From positions 186,001 through 250,000 of the forward strand of contig JARFXR010000001.1 in NCBI GenBank assembly GCA_029194535.1: a stretch of 64,000 bases of DNA. Direction: 5' to 3'. The position numbers were made by a program, and so were the translations under genes. Shown piece after piece: positions 42,419-52,100 of the stretch (positions are counted from its first letter, which is position 1; the number at the start of each line of letters is the position of its first letter). Under the pieces are notes generated by a model, which saw only the letters and a program-made list of their open reading frames with translations, was not told the origin of the DNA and searched no databases. The stretch is from Nitrospira sp. Its GTDB lineage: Bacteria; Nitrospirota; Nitrospiria; Nitrospirales; Nitrospiraceae.

Positions 42419-42784
42419 TCAGACGGCTCTCCGATGGATCGTGATCGAGTTGCCGTCGGGATCGGACACCACAGCCATCCGGCAGACGGGCGTCTCGAAC
42501 GGTTCGAGGACAAAGGGGCACCCGCTCGCTTTTAGACGCACGATCGCCGCGTCGAAGTCGTCGACCTCGAGGCCGACCGACCCTCCGCCGGCGGAGGGCT
42601 TCCATTCCGGCGCTGTATTGCCGATGGCCAACGTGCCCGATCCAATATCATATTCGACGAAGCCCTGATCTTCGTTTCCGAAGAACCGTGACTCTCTGAG
42701 GCCCAACACGCCCTCATGATACTGACGCGCCCGCTTTAAGTCTGTGACGGGGTAACAGGTAAACGCGATTTCAACGACTTTCAT
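42419..42784 (-). CDS. VOC/glyoxalase family protein
   Basis: A 121-aa vicinal-oxygen-chelate protein: VVEIAFTCYPVTDLKRARQY start, GLEVDDFDAAIVRLKASGCP in the middle, and VCRMAVVSDPDGNSITIHRR end. AAGGAGG sets the ATG at 42784. Substrate unknown. Confidence 0.85.
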   Translation of the reverse strand: MKVVEIAFTCYPVTDLKRARQYHEGVLGLRESRFFGNEDQGFVEYDIGSGTLAIGNTAPEWKPSAGGGSVGLEVDDFDAAIVRLKASGCPFVLEPFETPVCRMAVVSDPDGNSITIHRRAV

Positions 42785-42907
42785 ATTTGGCCTCCTTACG
42801 AAATCCGGTATCGGCTGGACCGGCCTCTTCAGACTGGAAAGATCCCCACCCGTGGTTTTGCTGCCCAACGCCAGAGTGAAGCCGCCGCGAAACGCAACGT
42901 GCCACTC

Positions 42908-43291
42908 TCAAATCCGACCGGGGACGCCATGAAACACCTCCGCGGCCACGATCCGGCCGTTCTCATCGAATGTGAAATTCTCAGACACTTTCTTGGTCCT
43001 TCCGTCGATATCGGAGGTGTAGATGATGCCCAGCTCACGATGGACAGGATCCCACAGGATGCGATCCACCGTGAATCGAAGGGAGGTGATGCGCGCCAGT
43101 GCTTCGGTCCAATACTCGCGGAGCGCGCTCTTGCCGCGAACAACGGGTGAGCCCACCACCGCGAGAGCAGTGGGGCTGATAAAGCTGATATCTTCATGGA
43201 AATACTCGAGGACAGTTTCAATGGCGCGACGATTCCACGACTCCGCCCATCGAGTTGCGAATGCCTCACGGTCTTCTCGTGTCATGAGCAT
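42908..43291 (-). CDS. SnoaL/NTF2-like protein
   Basis: A cone-shaped alpha/beta protein of about 127 aa: FATRWAESWNRRAIETVLEY then FHEDISFISP, the usual first helix and strand of the SnoaL-like group, followed by GKSALREYWTEALARI and a beta sheet. The start is uncertain between nearby ATGs. It may be an isomerase/hydrolase-like enzyme or a ligand binder. Confidence 0.72.
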   Translation of the reverse strand: MLMTREDREAFATRWAESWNRRAIETVLEYFHEDISFISPTALAVVGSPVVRGKSALREYWTEALARITSLRFTVDRILWDPVHRELGIIYTSDIDGRTKKVSENFTFDENGRIVAAEVFHGVPGRI

Positions 43292-43351
43292 ATGTCCGCC
43301 CAATGCCAAAGCTCAGCCGCGAGATTCAGGCAGTCCGCTGGAGCACCGCCA

Positions 43352-43430
43352 GCAGGATGCGCAAAAGCCCGTCAGCGGCGTTCTCGCATCGCTCAGAGCC
43401 TCAACGTACGGCCCCGGAAAGAGCTGTTCC
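43352..43430. repeat. Partial copy of the inverted-repeat family
   Basis: CAGGATGCGCAAAAGC, then GCGTTCTCGCATCGCTCAGA and CTCAACGTACGG correspond to one arm and centre of the repeats at 29311 and 30157. The second arm is missing, replaced by the half MITE-like unit that starts 10 bp on. Confidence 0.5.
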
Positions 43431-43440
43431 GACAGCTCAC

Positions 43441-43507
43441 TCTGGATGCCCGCTTTCGCGGGCATGACCAGTTCTCACCGGAACACCCATGTTGAGATAG
43501 GTGCTAG
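43441..43507. mobile_element. Half MITE-like element, inverted, inside a VOC gene
   Basis: Matches copies 1 and 2 in reverse from TCTGGATGCCCGC to the CTAG end (43504-43507), including the CCCGCTTTCGCGGG hairpin. The other half is absent. Its terminal CTAG supplies the TAG stop of the truncated VOC gene. Confidence 0.7.
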
Positions 43508-43680
43508 CCATTTTTGATTTCCGCGTGCCCTACTTTCCATCCGGGGGCCGGGATGCGCATCAGCTCCGTGGCATCGAAGGCTATCTTGTAAAACTCAAGG
43601 GCCTTGGTGGCGCCTCCGACAATCAAATAGGGCGTGGCCCCCTCGTACCCTTCCGGGATTGCCTTAACCTGGCCTGACAT
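43504..43680 (-). pseudogene. VOC (PhnB-like) gene truncated by the half MITE-like element
   Basis: The intact N-terminal 58 codons read MSGQVKAIPEGYEGATPYLI, then VGGATKALEFYKIAFDATEL and MRIPAPGWKVGHAEIKNG, matching the start of PhnB-like VOC proteins of about 150 aa. The frame then runs into the element and stops at once. More than half the domain is lost. The start is the ATG at 43680, with GAGAAGG upstream. Confidence 0.75.
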
Positions 43681-43726
43681 CGGTACCTTCTCGCAAAACA
43701 TGACGAGGCAAGTCACAGCAGTGTCT

Positions 43727-43788
43727 GTCATTTCCGCGAAAGCGGGAATCCAGATCAGGACTGGATTCCGGGTCAAGCCCGGAATGAC
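43727..43788. repeat. Palindromic repeat upstream of the VOC pseudogene
   Basis: GTCATTTCCGCGAAAGCGGG and CCGGGTCAAGCCCGGAATGAC form two joined hairpins with near-inverted ends. It is related in layout to the MITE-like unit interior but not identical. Confidence 0.55.
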
Positions 43789-43872
43789 GAACAGGGCAGA
43801 ACTTATGTCGTTATCTATAAAAGGACGAAAGTCCAGGGTTTTTGCGACACAAGAGCCGCCATCGGCTCTTCT

Positions 43873-44472
43873 CTACTGCTTCCTTGTATAGGCGATCTCT
43901 AAGAACTTCATTTCTTTCTCCTTGCCGTGGGCTCCGTACATCTCGAAGGTCTGGTTGTTGTTATCGACCAGTTTCCAGACGGCTCGATGCGTCATCTTGC
44001 CGCCGCCCGGCTCCGGATGCGAGCCGCGCAGCGTGATCGTTTTGCCGTCGGCGCTCGCCGTGCCTTCCATGATGAAGATGCCCGTGCCCATCGAGTCCAT
44101 CCAAGCCGTGACGTATCTTTTTGTCATGTTGTCGTACGCGTCGATGCCGACGCCGGAGAAGGGTTGGCCCATCATCTGGCTGTGGTATTCCTGGTAGAGA
44201 AACCGCCCCTCCAACAACATCTTCATCTCAGCAGTGCCGGTCGATTCCGTCGGAGGCTTGCCGGGCTCCATCCATTCCTTGGTTTTCGTCGTCCAACTGC
44301 CGGCCAGGCCGGCAAACAGCTTGTGCGGCTCGCCCGGCGTCGCAAGCTGTTTCCAAACTTCCATCATGGCCTGCGGATCCATCGGCTTCTCGTGTTTCTT
44401 CTCTTTCGCCAAAACCGGAGCGGCTCCGATGAGCAGACATAGGGACAGAATCACGGTCGATATCATACGCAT
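43873..44472 (-). CDS. Secreted DUF1579 protein
   Basis: A 199-aa exported protein: signal peptide MRMISTVILSLCLLIGAAPV, then KLFAGLAGSWTTKTKEWMEP, the opening of DUF1579, and FSGVGIDAYDNMTKRYVTAW. Function unknown. AAGGAGG sets the ATG at 44472. It ends the YCII/SRPBCC run and is separated from the next gene by 45 bp. Confidence 0.8.
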   Translation of the reverse strand: MRMISTVILSLCLLIGAAPVLAKEKKHEKPMDPQAMMEVWKQLATPGEPHKLFAGLAGSWTTKTKEWMEPGKPPTESTGTAEMKMLLEGRFLYQEYHSQMMGQPFSGVGIDAYDNMTKRYVTAWMDSMGTGIFIMEGTASADGKTITLRGSHPEPGGGKMTHRAVWKLVDNNNQTFEMYGAHGKEKEMKFLEIAYTRKQ

Positions 44473-44517
44473 GTGCACCTCCTTGGTCTCCTCCGCGTTT
44501 CGCATCCTGCACCTCTG

Positions 44518-45045
44518 TTACGTTTCAACGACTGCCTTCAAATTGGCCAGACCCGCTTCAAAGTCCTTGCCGACCATGTTGTCCATGCTGCAAAAAAGCC
44601 CCATGACTTTCATCATGTAGGGCTGCGGGCCGTACATGGCCCAGGTCACTTCGGTAGAGGCGGCGTTGGGAATCAATGTGAATTCCGCCGTATTGTGGGC
44701 CTCGAATGGTTTCAGGAAGTCCAGCTTGATGAGAATCTTGGACGAGGGAATCGATTCGAGGACTTCCATTCGTCCCGTGCCCACGTCCTTGTTCCCATCC
44801 CATTCAAGCACGGCGCCCTTTCCTTGGGGCGTCCCGCTGTGACTCTTCTTCATCGCCAAGTCTTTCTTCTCCCATGGCGACCAGGACGCCCAGGCGTGGA
44901 GGTCGCTGATGAGCGCAAACACTGTTCCGGGCGGCGCGTTGATGCTCGCCGAGCGTTGGATGCGAAACGTGCCGGGTTTGGTTGCGGCATACATGAGCAT
45001 CCCGGCGATCAACCCGACCGCGATCATGACCATCGCTGCCATCAT
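44518..45045 (-). CDS. SRPBCC (polyketide cyclase-like) protein with N-terminal membrane helix
   Basis: About 175 aa. An N-terminal helix (MVMIAVGLIAGMLMYAATKP) anchors a START/SRPBCC domain: RSASINAPPGTVFALISDLH, WASWSPWEKKD and VTWAMYGPQPYMMKVMGLF. GGAGGG precedes the ATG at 45045, which I prefer over an ATG four codons earlier that would contain the ribosome site. It probably binds a hydrophobic ligand at the membrane. Confidence 0.78.
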   Translation of the reverse strand: MMAAMVMIAVGLIAGMLMYAATKPGTFRIQRSASINAPPGTVFALISDLHAWASWSPWEKKDLAMKKSHSGTPQGKGAVLEWDGNKDVGTGRMEVLESIPSSKILIKLDFLKPFEAHNTAEFTLIPNAASTEVTWAMYGPQPYMMKVMGLFCSMDNMVGKDFEAGLANLKAVVET

Positions 45046-45059
45046 GGGACCCTCCATGT

Positions 45060-45491
45060 CTATCGTTGTTTCGCCTCGACGTGCGCCCGGACACGGTCTT
45101 CCTGCTCCCTCAGTTCGGGGGTGAACGCGGCGCCGAAATCCTCCGCTTCAAACACTTGACGAATTTCGATCTCGGATTCCTCGCCGGGCATCGGATTCGG
45201 ACAGCGCTTGACCCATTCGATCGCCTCTTGTTTCGACTTGCACTGCCAGAGCCAGAAGCCGGCGATCAGCTCTTTCGTTTCGGCGAAGGGTCCGTCGATC
45301 ACGGCTCGCGCCGTTCCGGAGAACTGCACCCGCGCGCCCTTCGAACTCGCGTGAAGCCCCTCGCCGGCAAGCAACAGTCCGGCGTTGGCCAGGTCCTCGT
45401 TGAACTTGCCCATGTCGGCGAGCAGCGTCTCGCTCGGCATGATCCCGGCTTCAGAATTCTTGGTGGCTTTGATGATGATCATGAACCGCAT
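45060..45491 (-). CDS. YCII/DGPF-domain protein
   Basis: A 143-aa YciI-fold protein: MRFMIIIKATKNSEAG start and RAVIDGPFAETKELIAGFWL, which carries the DGPF signature. Such proteins cluster with ECF sigma factor genes in many genomes, but none is here. Function unknown. It is 14 bp upstream of the SRPBCC gene in the same run. Confidence 0.85.
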   Translation of the reverse strand: MRFMIIIKATKNSEAGIMPSETLLADMGKFNEDLANAGLLLAGEGLHASSKGARVQFSGTARAVIDGPFAETKELIAGFWLWQCKSKQEAIEWVKRCPNPMPGEESEIEIRQVFEAEDFGAAFTPELREQEDRVRAHVEAKQR

Positions 45492-45551
45492 TGGAGTGTC
45501 CCCCTTCAGGTTTGGAGTTCTGAGCCGGCCTATTCATACGTGCTTCTATCG

Positions 45552-45917
45552 CTACTCTCCGGGCAACCCTGTGATCCGCCTCAACGGTCGCACCTCGATC
45601 GTGCCGATGCGTCCACCGGGAATCCTGGTGGCGACCCGGACGGCTTCGTGGAGATCCTTCGCATCGATCAGGAAGTAGCCGGCAAGCTGCTCTCTTGTCT
45701 CCACGAACGGCCCGTCGGTCACCAACGGCTTGCCCTCCCGAACTCGAACGATGACGCCTGTCGCCGCGGGCTGGAGCGGCGATGCGTGCACATACTGACC
45801 GTCGGCGTGCAGGTGATGCGTGAGCTGCACGGACTCGTCCAGCATCTGCTGCCGCTCTGTTTCGGGCATTTTGCTGAAGGCCTCTTCGTCATGATGAACC
45901 AGCAACAGGTATCTCAT
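45552..45917 (-). CDS. YCII/DGPF-domain protein
   Basis: A 121-aa YciI-fold paralogue: MRYLLLVHHDEEAFSKMPE, PLVTDGPFVETREQLAGYFL and a terminal GTIEVRPL strand. It is the second of three YCII genes within 4 kb. Confidence 0.85.
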   Translation of the reverse strand: MRYLLLVHHDEEAFSKMPETERQQMLDESVQLTHHLHADGQYVHASPLQPAATGVIVRVREGKPLVTDGPFVETREQLAGYFLIDAKDLHEAVRVATRIPGGRIGTIEVRPLRRITGLPGE

Positions 45918-45939
45918 GAATCCATCTCCATCGGCTCTT

Positions 45940-46356
45940 CTACTTCGCCCGCTCGTTCATTTCCCAAAGCGCGAACTCGTTGCCTTCCGTGTCCCGACAG
46001 ATGACGAAATAGCCCATCCGCGGCACGGCCGTCTTGGACTTGCGGACTTGCCCCCCGAGTTTTTCGACCTTCGTCGCAGCAGCATCCACCGAGGACACGG
46101 GTACGTAGTTGGTAATGGGTTGCTCCGGATGTTTGCGCACCATGAGCCCTCCATCGGGCGTGTCGTCACTACCCCCCGTGTCGATGTGCCAGTAATCGGC
46201 CATTCCGGGAAACAACTTGATGTTCCAGCCGAACAACGAGCTGTAAAACTTCCTCGCGCGCTCTGGATCGTCCGCGGGAATTTCAAACCAGACGATCCTC
46301 GATGCAGGACGGGTGCGCTTCACCGCTTTCGATTTTGCCTTCTTCTGTGTCCCCAT
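45940..46356 (-). CDS. VOC family protein
   Basis: A 138-aa single VOC domain after a lysine-rich N-terminus (MGTQKKAKSKAVKRTRP): IVWFEIPADDPERARKFYSS, LFGWNIKLFPG, and the end GYFVICRDTEGNEFALWEMN. This is the COG3324-type glyoxalase-like group. A Gly/Ala-rich ribosome site precedes the ATG at 46356; a longer upstream frame runs into the repeat. Confidence 0.85.
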   Translation of the reverse strand: MGTQKKAKSKAVKRTRPASRIVWFEIPADDPERARKFYSSLFGWNIKLFPGMADYWHIDTGGSDDTPDGGLMVRKHPEQPITNYVPVSSVDAAATKVEKLGGQVRKSKTAVPRMGYFVICRDTEGNEFALWEMNERAK

Positions 46357-46400
46357 CCTCTCCCCCTTGTGGTTGATCGTTGGTCCGCTCGATGCAGGCT

Positions 46401-46435
46401 GTTCAAAAAGGCCGGCGGCGGCCTTTCTCAGCAAC
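46401..46435 (-). terminator. Minimal inverted repeat acting as terminator of the MoaD-like gene
   Basis: On the - strand, GAGAAAGGCC and GGCCTTTTTGAAC pair around a short loop and end in a T run, 3 bp past the MoaD-like stop. Arms match the ends of the longer repeat family; the centre is deleted. Confidence 0.65.
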
Positions 46436-46438
46436 CTG

Positions 46439-46735
46439 CTATCCGCCCGCCATGGCCCCCACAATCAGAAACGGCTCAGCACCCGTCGCCACCGCATCCG
46501 GCAGCACGCCATCCGGCGAATCATGCGACCGGTCCTGCTCACAGGCAAAGAACCTCACAAAGGCTCGACGCTTGAACGTCACGTGGTCGCGAACCGTCCC
46601 CCGTAACATCGGATAGCGGGCTTCGAGCGCGTCAAGAATCGCGCGCTGCGTCACCGGCCCTTCAATTTCAAGCGTCACCTCGCCGTTGACGCGCGCCAAT
46701 GCTCGCAAATGAGCCGGGAGCACGACTCGAATCAT
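46439..46735 (-). CDS. MoaD/ThiS-type sulfur carrier protein
   Basis: A 98-aa beta-grasp protein ending in the diglycine tail VGAMAGG required for adenylation and thiocarboxylation. [14 protein letters not shown] and [18 protein letters not shown] are the usual strands and helix. No moaE, thiG, thiF or MoeB gene is in the window, so the cognate pathway is unknown. A BNR-repeat protein gene precedes it, 230 bp upstream, with a repeat between them. Confidence 0.82.
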   Translation of the reverse strand: MIRVVLPAHLRALARVNGEVTLEIEGPVTQRAILDALEARYPMLRGTVRDHVTFKRRAFVRFFACEQDRSHDSPDGVLPDAVATGAEPFLIVGAMAGG

Positions 46736-46800
46736 TATTCATCCTTCAGAGCTAATGGCGTATAGCCAACGGGACGAACAAGAACTGCCATCATCCCTAC

Positions 46801-46964
46801 GGCTGCTCACAATGGTCGTCCAGCGAAGCCGCAGGGAGCGAATTGAGTGAGGCGTACCCTCCTCACCCTCCCACCCCGAGTTGCAGGAACAACTCTTCCC
46901 CTGTGGAGTACGTCGCAGCGACGGTCGCGACTGAGAACGAAGCTGGCGGCCATTTTCAGCAACC
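46801..46964. repeat. Inverted-repeat element at the 3' end of the BNR gene
   Basis: Ends GGCTGCTCACAATGGTCGTC and GGCGGCCATTTTCAGCAACC, with GGCGTACCCTCC near the centre. It is the longest member of the family (164 bp) and stops 1 bp before the TAG of the BNR-repeat gene. Confidence 0.6.
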
Positions 46965-46965
46965 G

Positions 46966-48147
46966 CTACAAAGTTTGGACCTCGACTGACAACACCGCCG
47001 GCAAATCCCGCACGATCGGCTCCCAGCTGTCGCCGCCTGTAGCTGATCCGTAGACCTGCCCGCCGGTGGTGCCGAAATAGATCCCGCAGGGATCGAGCTG
47101 GTCGACGGCCATGGCATCGCGCAGGATGTTGACGTAGCAATCCCGCTGCGGTAGCCCCTTCGTCAATGCTTCCCACTCGTTACCCCCCGTTTTGCTCCTG
47201 TACACCCGCAGCTTGCCGTCCGGAGGATAGTGCTCCGAGTCGCTCTTGATCGGGACGACGTAGATCGTATTCGGCTCGTGGGCGTGCACGTCGATCGGAA
47301 AGCCGAAGTCGGTCGGCAGATTGCCGCTGATCTCATGCCAGGAGCCGCCCGCATCGTCGCTCCGCATGACGTCCCAGTGCTTTTGCATGAACAGCACGTT
47401 CGATCGTGACGGATGCATGGCGATACGGTGCACACAATGTCCGACATCCGCATCCGGATCGGGCAATTCATACTGGGACTTGAGGCCCTTGTTGATCGCC
47501 CGCCAGGTCTTGCCGCCGTCATCTGTGCGAAAGGCGCCCGCCGCGGAGATGGCAACATACATCCGCCCGGGATCGGTGCGATCGAACATGATGGTATGCA
47601 GGCACATCCCGCCGGCGCCCGGCTGCCACAAAATCCCTTTAACCTCGCGCAGCCCCGCCAACTCGTGCCACGTGCGCCCTCCGTCGGTCGAACGGAAAAG
47701 CGCCGCATCTTCGATCCCGGCATAGACCGTATCGGGGTCGGTGAGCGACGGCTCAAGATGCCACACCCGCTTGAACTCCCAGGGCTTTTGCGTGCCGTCG
47801 TACCACTGGTGTGTCGTGAGGGGTCTGCCGGTCTCGGCGGACGTATCATAAAGAAACATGTTGCTCTCGCCCTTCGGCATGCCATCCGATCCCATGAGGT
47901 CCTCCGGCTTGGTCCCGGGCGCGTTCCAGGTCTTGCCGCCGTCATCCGATCGCTGGATGATCTGCCCGAACCAACTGCTGGTCTGCGAGGCATACAACCG
48001 ATTCGGATCGGCGGGCGAACCCTTGAGGTGATACAGCTCCCAGCCGCCGAAGGAGGGACCGCTCACGTCCCATTTTTTACGCGTTCCATCCGACGTCAGA
48101 ATGAAGGCGCCTTTTTTTGTCCCGACGAGTAATCGCACCTTGCTCAT
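46966..48147 (-). CDS. BNR/sialidase-like beta-propeller protein
   Basis: A 393-aa propeller with several Asp-box repeats: [43 protein letters not shown] and [14 protein letters not shown]. No signal peptide. The sialidase catalytic residues are not recognised, so it is probably a binding or assembly factor of the VPS10/YCF48-like type. Its ATG overlaps the stop of the preceding VOC gene (ATGA), so the two are coupled. Confidence 0.85.
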   Translation of the reverse strand: MSKVRLLVGTKKGAFILTSDGTRKKWDVSGPSFGGWELYHLKGSPADPNRLYASQTSSWFGQIIQRSDDGGKTWNAPGTKPEDLMGSDGMPKGESNMFLYDTSAETGRPLTTHQWYDGTQKPWEFKRVWHLEPSLTDPDTVYAGIEDAALFRSTDGGRTWHELAGLREVKGILWQPGAGGMCLHTIMFDRTDPGRMYVAISAAGAFRTDDGGKTWRAINKGLKSQYELPDPDADVGHCVHRIAMHPSRSNVLFMQKHWDVMRSDDAGGSWHEISGNLPTDFGFPIDVHAHEPNTIYVVPIKSDSEHYPPDGKLRVYRSKTGGNEWEALTKGLPQRDCYVNILRDAMAVDQLDPCGIYFGTTGGQVYGSATGGDSWEPIVRDLPAVLSVEVQTL

Positions 48148-48587
48148 GCCTGGCTCCTTTCGTAGGCTTCCTTCAAGCGGGCGATGTCGATCTTTTTCAT
48201 TTGCAGCATGGCCTGTATCACACGTTGCGATTTCGCGTCGTCCCGGTCGTTCAACATCTCACTGAGAATCGGGGGGATGATTTGCCACGAGACGCCGAAC
48301 TTGTCTTTGAGCCAGCCGCATCTTCCTTCCTCGCCATCGGCGGACAGTTTGTTCCAAAAGTAATCGATCTCCTTCTGCGTCTCGCACCGAACGAAAAACG
48401 AAACGGCTTCCGTGAACTTGAATTGGGGGCCGCCGTTGAGCGCGATAAATTCGACTCCGTCCAGTTGGAAGGTCGCGGACATGGGAGAGAGGCTCTCGAT
48501 CTTGGAATTCTTGAAGACGGCGGTATAGAACTTCGCCGCCTCCTCTGCTTGGCCGTTGAACCATAAGAACGGGGTGATTTTTTGCAT
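48144..48587 (-). CDS. PhnB-like VOC protein
   Basis: A 147-aa protein of the 3-demethylubiquinone-methyltransferase-like VOC group: [40 protein letters not shown] and [16 protein letters not shown]. The enzymatic name is historical; quinone methylation is not implied. It is translationally coupled to the BNR gene by a 4-bp overlap. Confidence 0.88.
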   Translation of the reverse strand: MQKITPFLWFNGQAEEAAKFYTAVFKNSKIESLSPMSATFQLDGVEFIALNGGPQFKFTEAVSFFVRCETQKEIDYFWNKLSADGEEGRCGWLKDKFGVSWQIIPPILSEMLNDRDDAKSQRVIQAMLQMKKIDIARLKEAYERSQA

Positions 48588-48621
48588 GGTGTGCGACTCC
48601 TTCGAATGGAACCGGTGATGG

Positions 48622-48978
48622 CTAGGACGGCAGACCGGGGATCTCGATCACCGGTCGTACTTCGACCGTTCCCTTACGCGCCATGGGGATACGCGCAGCC
48701 ACGGCAATCGCCTCGTCAAGATTGTCCGCCTCGATGAGGAAATATCCGCCCAATTGTTCCCGCGTCTCGGCGAACGGACCGTCGGTGACAAACCGCTTGC
48801 CGTCACGAACCCTGACACTGGTCGCCATCGAGGTCTCGTGGAGAGGGTTGGCGGACACATACTGTCCCTTCAAGTGGAGCTCGTGAGCGAGTTGCGAGGA
48901 TTCCTTGTAGCAATCCTGCCGTTCGGCCTCGCTCAAGCCCGCCTTCTCCTCGAGGTAAATGAGCAACATGTATTTCAT
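48622..48978 (-). CDS. YCII/DGPF-domain protein
   Basis: A 118-aa YciI-fold protein: MKYMLLIYLEEKAGLSEAER and RFVTDGPFAETREQLGGYFL. It is the third YCII paralogue of the cluster and the most upstream. GGAGG lies before the ATG at 48978. Confidence 0.86.
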   Translation of the reverse strand: MKYMLLIYLEEKAGLSEAERQDCYKESSQLAHELHLKGQYVSANPLHETSMATSVRVRDGKRFVTDGPFAETREQLGGYFLIEADNLDEAIAVAARIPMARKGTVEVRPVIEIPGLPS

Positions 48979-49158
48979 CAGGAGGCCTCCGTCCGTTTTT
49001 CCGCATGTCGTGAGATAGTCGTGACGGAGCCCGGAAATCGACATCGGTCTCCCGACCTTCGGCAACCGGACGTAAATGATTGATATCGGAGTGGAAGTGC
49101 GTTTCCCTTGGACCGAGGGCGCGACACTCGCCGCTCAATCGAGTCTCGGCGGCTTGCG

Positions 49159-52100
49159 TTACCCTGTTGCTCCAGCGAGCGCGAGCCGTTCATGGCTGAT
49201 CTCCTCGCTTGCGGGACTCGGCTGATGCTGGGCGGCGATGAGGGAATAGAACACCGGCACGACGAACAGGGTGAAGCACGTCCCGACGGTCATCCCCGTG
49301 ACCAACACCATCCCGATGCTGTTGCGGGCCGCCGCTCCGGGCCCCGACGCCAGCACCAAGGGAAGATGACCGAAGACGGTGGCCGCGGAGGTCATCAACA
49401 CCGGCCGTAGTCTGGTCAACGACGCTTCGCGTACCGCGTCCATCCGCGAAAACCCTTGCGCTTGCAGCTGGTTGGCGAATTCCACGATGAGGATGCCGTT
49501 CTTCGCAATCAGCCCCACCAGAGTGATCAATCCCACCTGCGAATAGATGTTGATCGTCGTGAGGTCGAGGAAGCTGAACACCAGCGCGCCGGAGATCGCC
49601 AGAGGAACCGAGCCGAGCAGGACAATGAGCGGATCGCGGAAGCTCTGGAACTGCGCCGCCAGCACCAGGTAGATCAGGATGACGGCGAACCCGAGCGTGA
49701 CGGTGAGCGCGGAACCCTCCTGACGGATCTGCCGCGACTCGCCCGCGTAGTCGAGAACGACCCCCGGCCCGCCTGCCGCACGCGCCGCAGCCTCGAGAAT
49801 ACGCAGCCCTTCGTCCTTCGTCACTCCCGGCTTGACCCCGCCGAAGATTCGGACGGCATTGCGTTGCTGAAAGCGGTTCAAGGTACGCGGGGCCGTGCTC
49901 GTTTCGATGTGCGTGAACGTCGAGACCGGCACAAGCTGGCCGCCGGGCGTCTTGATCTTCAAGTCCAGGAGCGGATCGACCGTCGCCCGATCTTTATCAC
50001 CGATTTGAGGGATGACCTTGTAACTGCGGTCGAAATAGTTGAACCGGTTGACATAGGCGCCGCCGAGGAGTGTGCCGAGTTCACGACCGACTCCTGCCAG
50101 GTCGAGCCCCAAATCGGCCAGACGTTCCCGGTCCAGGATGACGCGGGCTTCGGGCAGATCGATCTTCAAGTCGGTGTCCACGTACAAGAACCTGCCGCTC
50201 TGCCAACCGGCGCCCAATACGGCTCCGACCGTCTCGAGCATCTGTTGCGGCGGCGCGTCGCTCTGCAACACCAGCTCGACATCGTACTGACCGGGGGTCG
50301 GCAGCGGCGGATCCAGACGAGGAAAGACGCGCAGCCCCGGCACTTGCGACACTGCGCCGTAGACTTCTCCGTACATGGCTTCCGTCGAGCGTGCCCGCGC
50401 GTGCCAATCCTTCGCGACAAGGCCTCCGAAGCCGCCCCAGGCGGTGGTCAACGACCAGGTGAACTCCGTTTCCGGGAAAGCCGTGATGGCGCTCACGATC
50501 TGCAAATGCTCGCGGTTGGTGGCGGCCACGGTAGAATCCGGCGACGCTTCGAAGAACAGACTGATATGGCTCTGATCCTCCACGGGGGCCAGCTCCTGCC
50601 GGGAAAACTGGTACAGCGGCCATGCCGACGCCATGATCAGGAGCGATGCCGCGACGATCCCCCAGCGCATTCGGAATGCGCCGTCGAGCAGTCTCGCGTA
50701 GGCGCGGCGCACGAGTTCGAAACCGCCGTTGACCAAGGAGGTCAGCCGCCCCTGCTCGCCCTGCGGGTGCACGAATCGGGAACTCATGACCGGCGACAGC
50801 GTGACGGCCACAATGCCCGACAACACCACCGCCACGGCGAGGGTGATCGCGAACTCCAGAAAGAGCGAGCCGGTCAAGCCGCCCTGGAAGCCGATCGGTG
50901 TGTAGACCGTCGCCAGGGTGATCGTCATCGCGATGATCGGGCCGATCAGCTCGCGGGCGCCGGCCAGCGCCGCTTCGATCCGCGATTTGCCCAGCCGCAC
51001 ATGGCGCTCCACGTTCTCCACGACGACGATCGCGTCGTCCACAACCAGTCCGACCGACAACACGATGGCGAGCAGCGTCAAGAGATTGAGGCTGAAGCCG
51101 AATGCGAACATGAAGATCGCCGCCCCGACCAGGGAGACCGGCATCGCCACGAGCGGCACCAGCGCCGTCCGCACGGAGCCCATGAAGAGAAACACCACGA
51201 CCGCCACGATCAACACCGTCTCCGAGAGCGTCTTGGTGATCTCCGTCAGCGCGTTTCGCATGAACATCGTGCCGTCCCAGACGAGCCGCATGTCGATGTC
51301 TTTCGGCAGGGTGGGGCGGATCCGTTCCATTTCGTCTCGCAGCCGGTGCGCGACATCGATCTCGTTCGCGCCCGGCACGGGCCAGACTCCGAGATACACG
51401 CCTTCGGCCCGGTTGTACTTCGCGACCATCTCGGCTTCTTCGGCTTCCCGCTCGACCCGCGCGACGTCCTTCAGGCGCACGATGGCTCCGCCGCGATCGG
51501 CGACGATCAGTTCCTCGAACTCGGCGGCCGAGCGCAGGTCCGTGTTCGCGAGCAGATTGACCTGTACCAGGTTCCCCTTCGTCCGGCCGACCGCCGCCAG
51601 GTAGTTGTTCCGCCGGAGCGCCCCTTGCACATCGCCGGGCGACAGGTTGAACGAGGCGAGGCGATCCGGGTCGATCCAGACGCGCATGGCGATCTGGCGG
51701 CCTCCCTCGATCGTCACCCGCTGCACCCCGGACAGCGTGGACAGCTGAGGCTGCAGCGTGCGTGACAGCCAATCGGTGACGGCCGGCACGCCGCGCTCCG
51801 TTGACGTGAAACTGACATAAAAGGACGCATACGGCCGATCGGCGCGTTGCACTTCGACCACCGGCGGCTCGGCTTCCGGAGGCAGCTCGGATCGCACCTG
51901 TTGAAGCCGCGCCGTGACTTCGGCCAGCGCGGCCGTGCTGCTGTGGTTCAATTTCAAATGGACCGTGACGGTGCTGACGCCGGCTCGGCTCGTCGATTCG
52001 ACGTAGTCCACGCCGCCGATCGCAGAGACGACCCGTTCGATCGGAGTACTGAGAAAGCCGCGCACCGTTTCGGCGCCGGCGCCGTAGTAGACGGTCGTGA

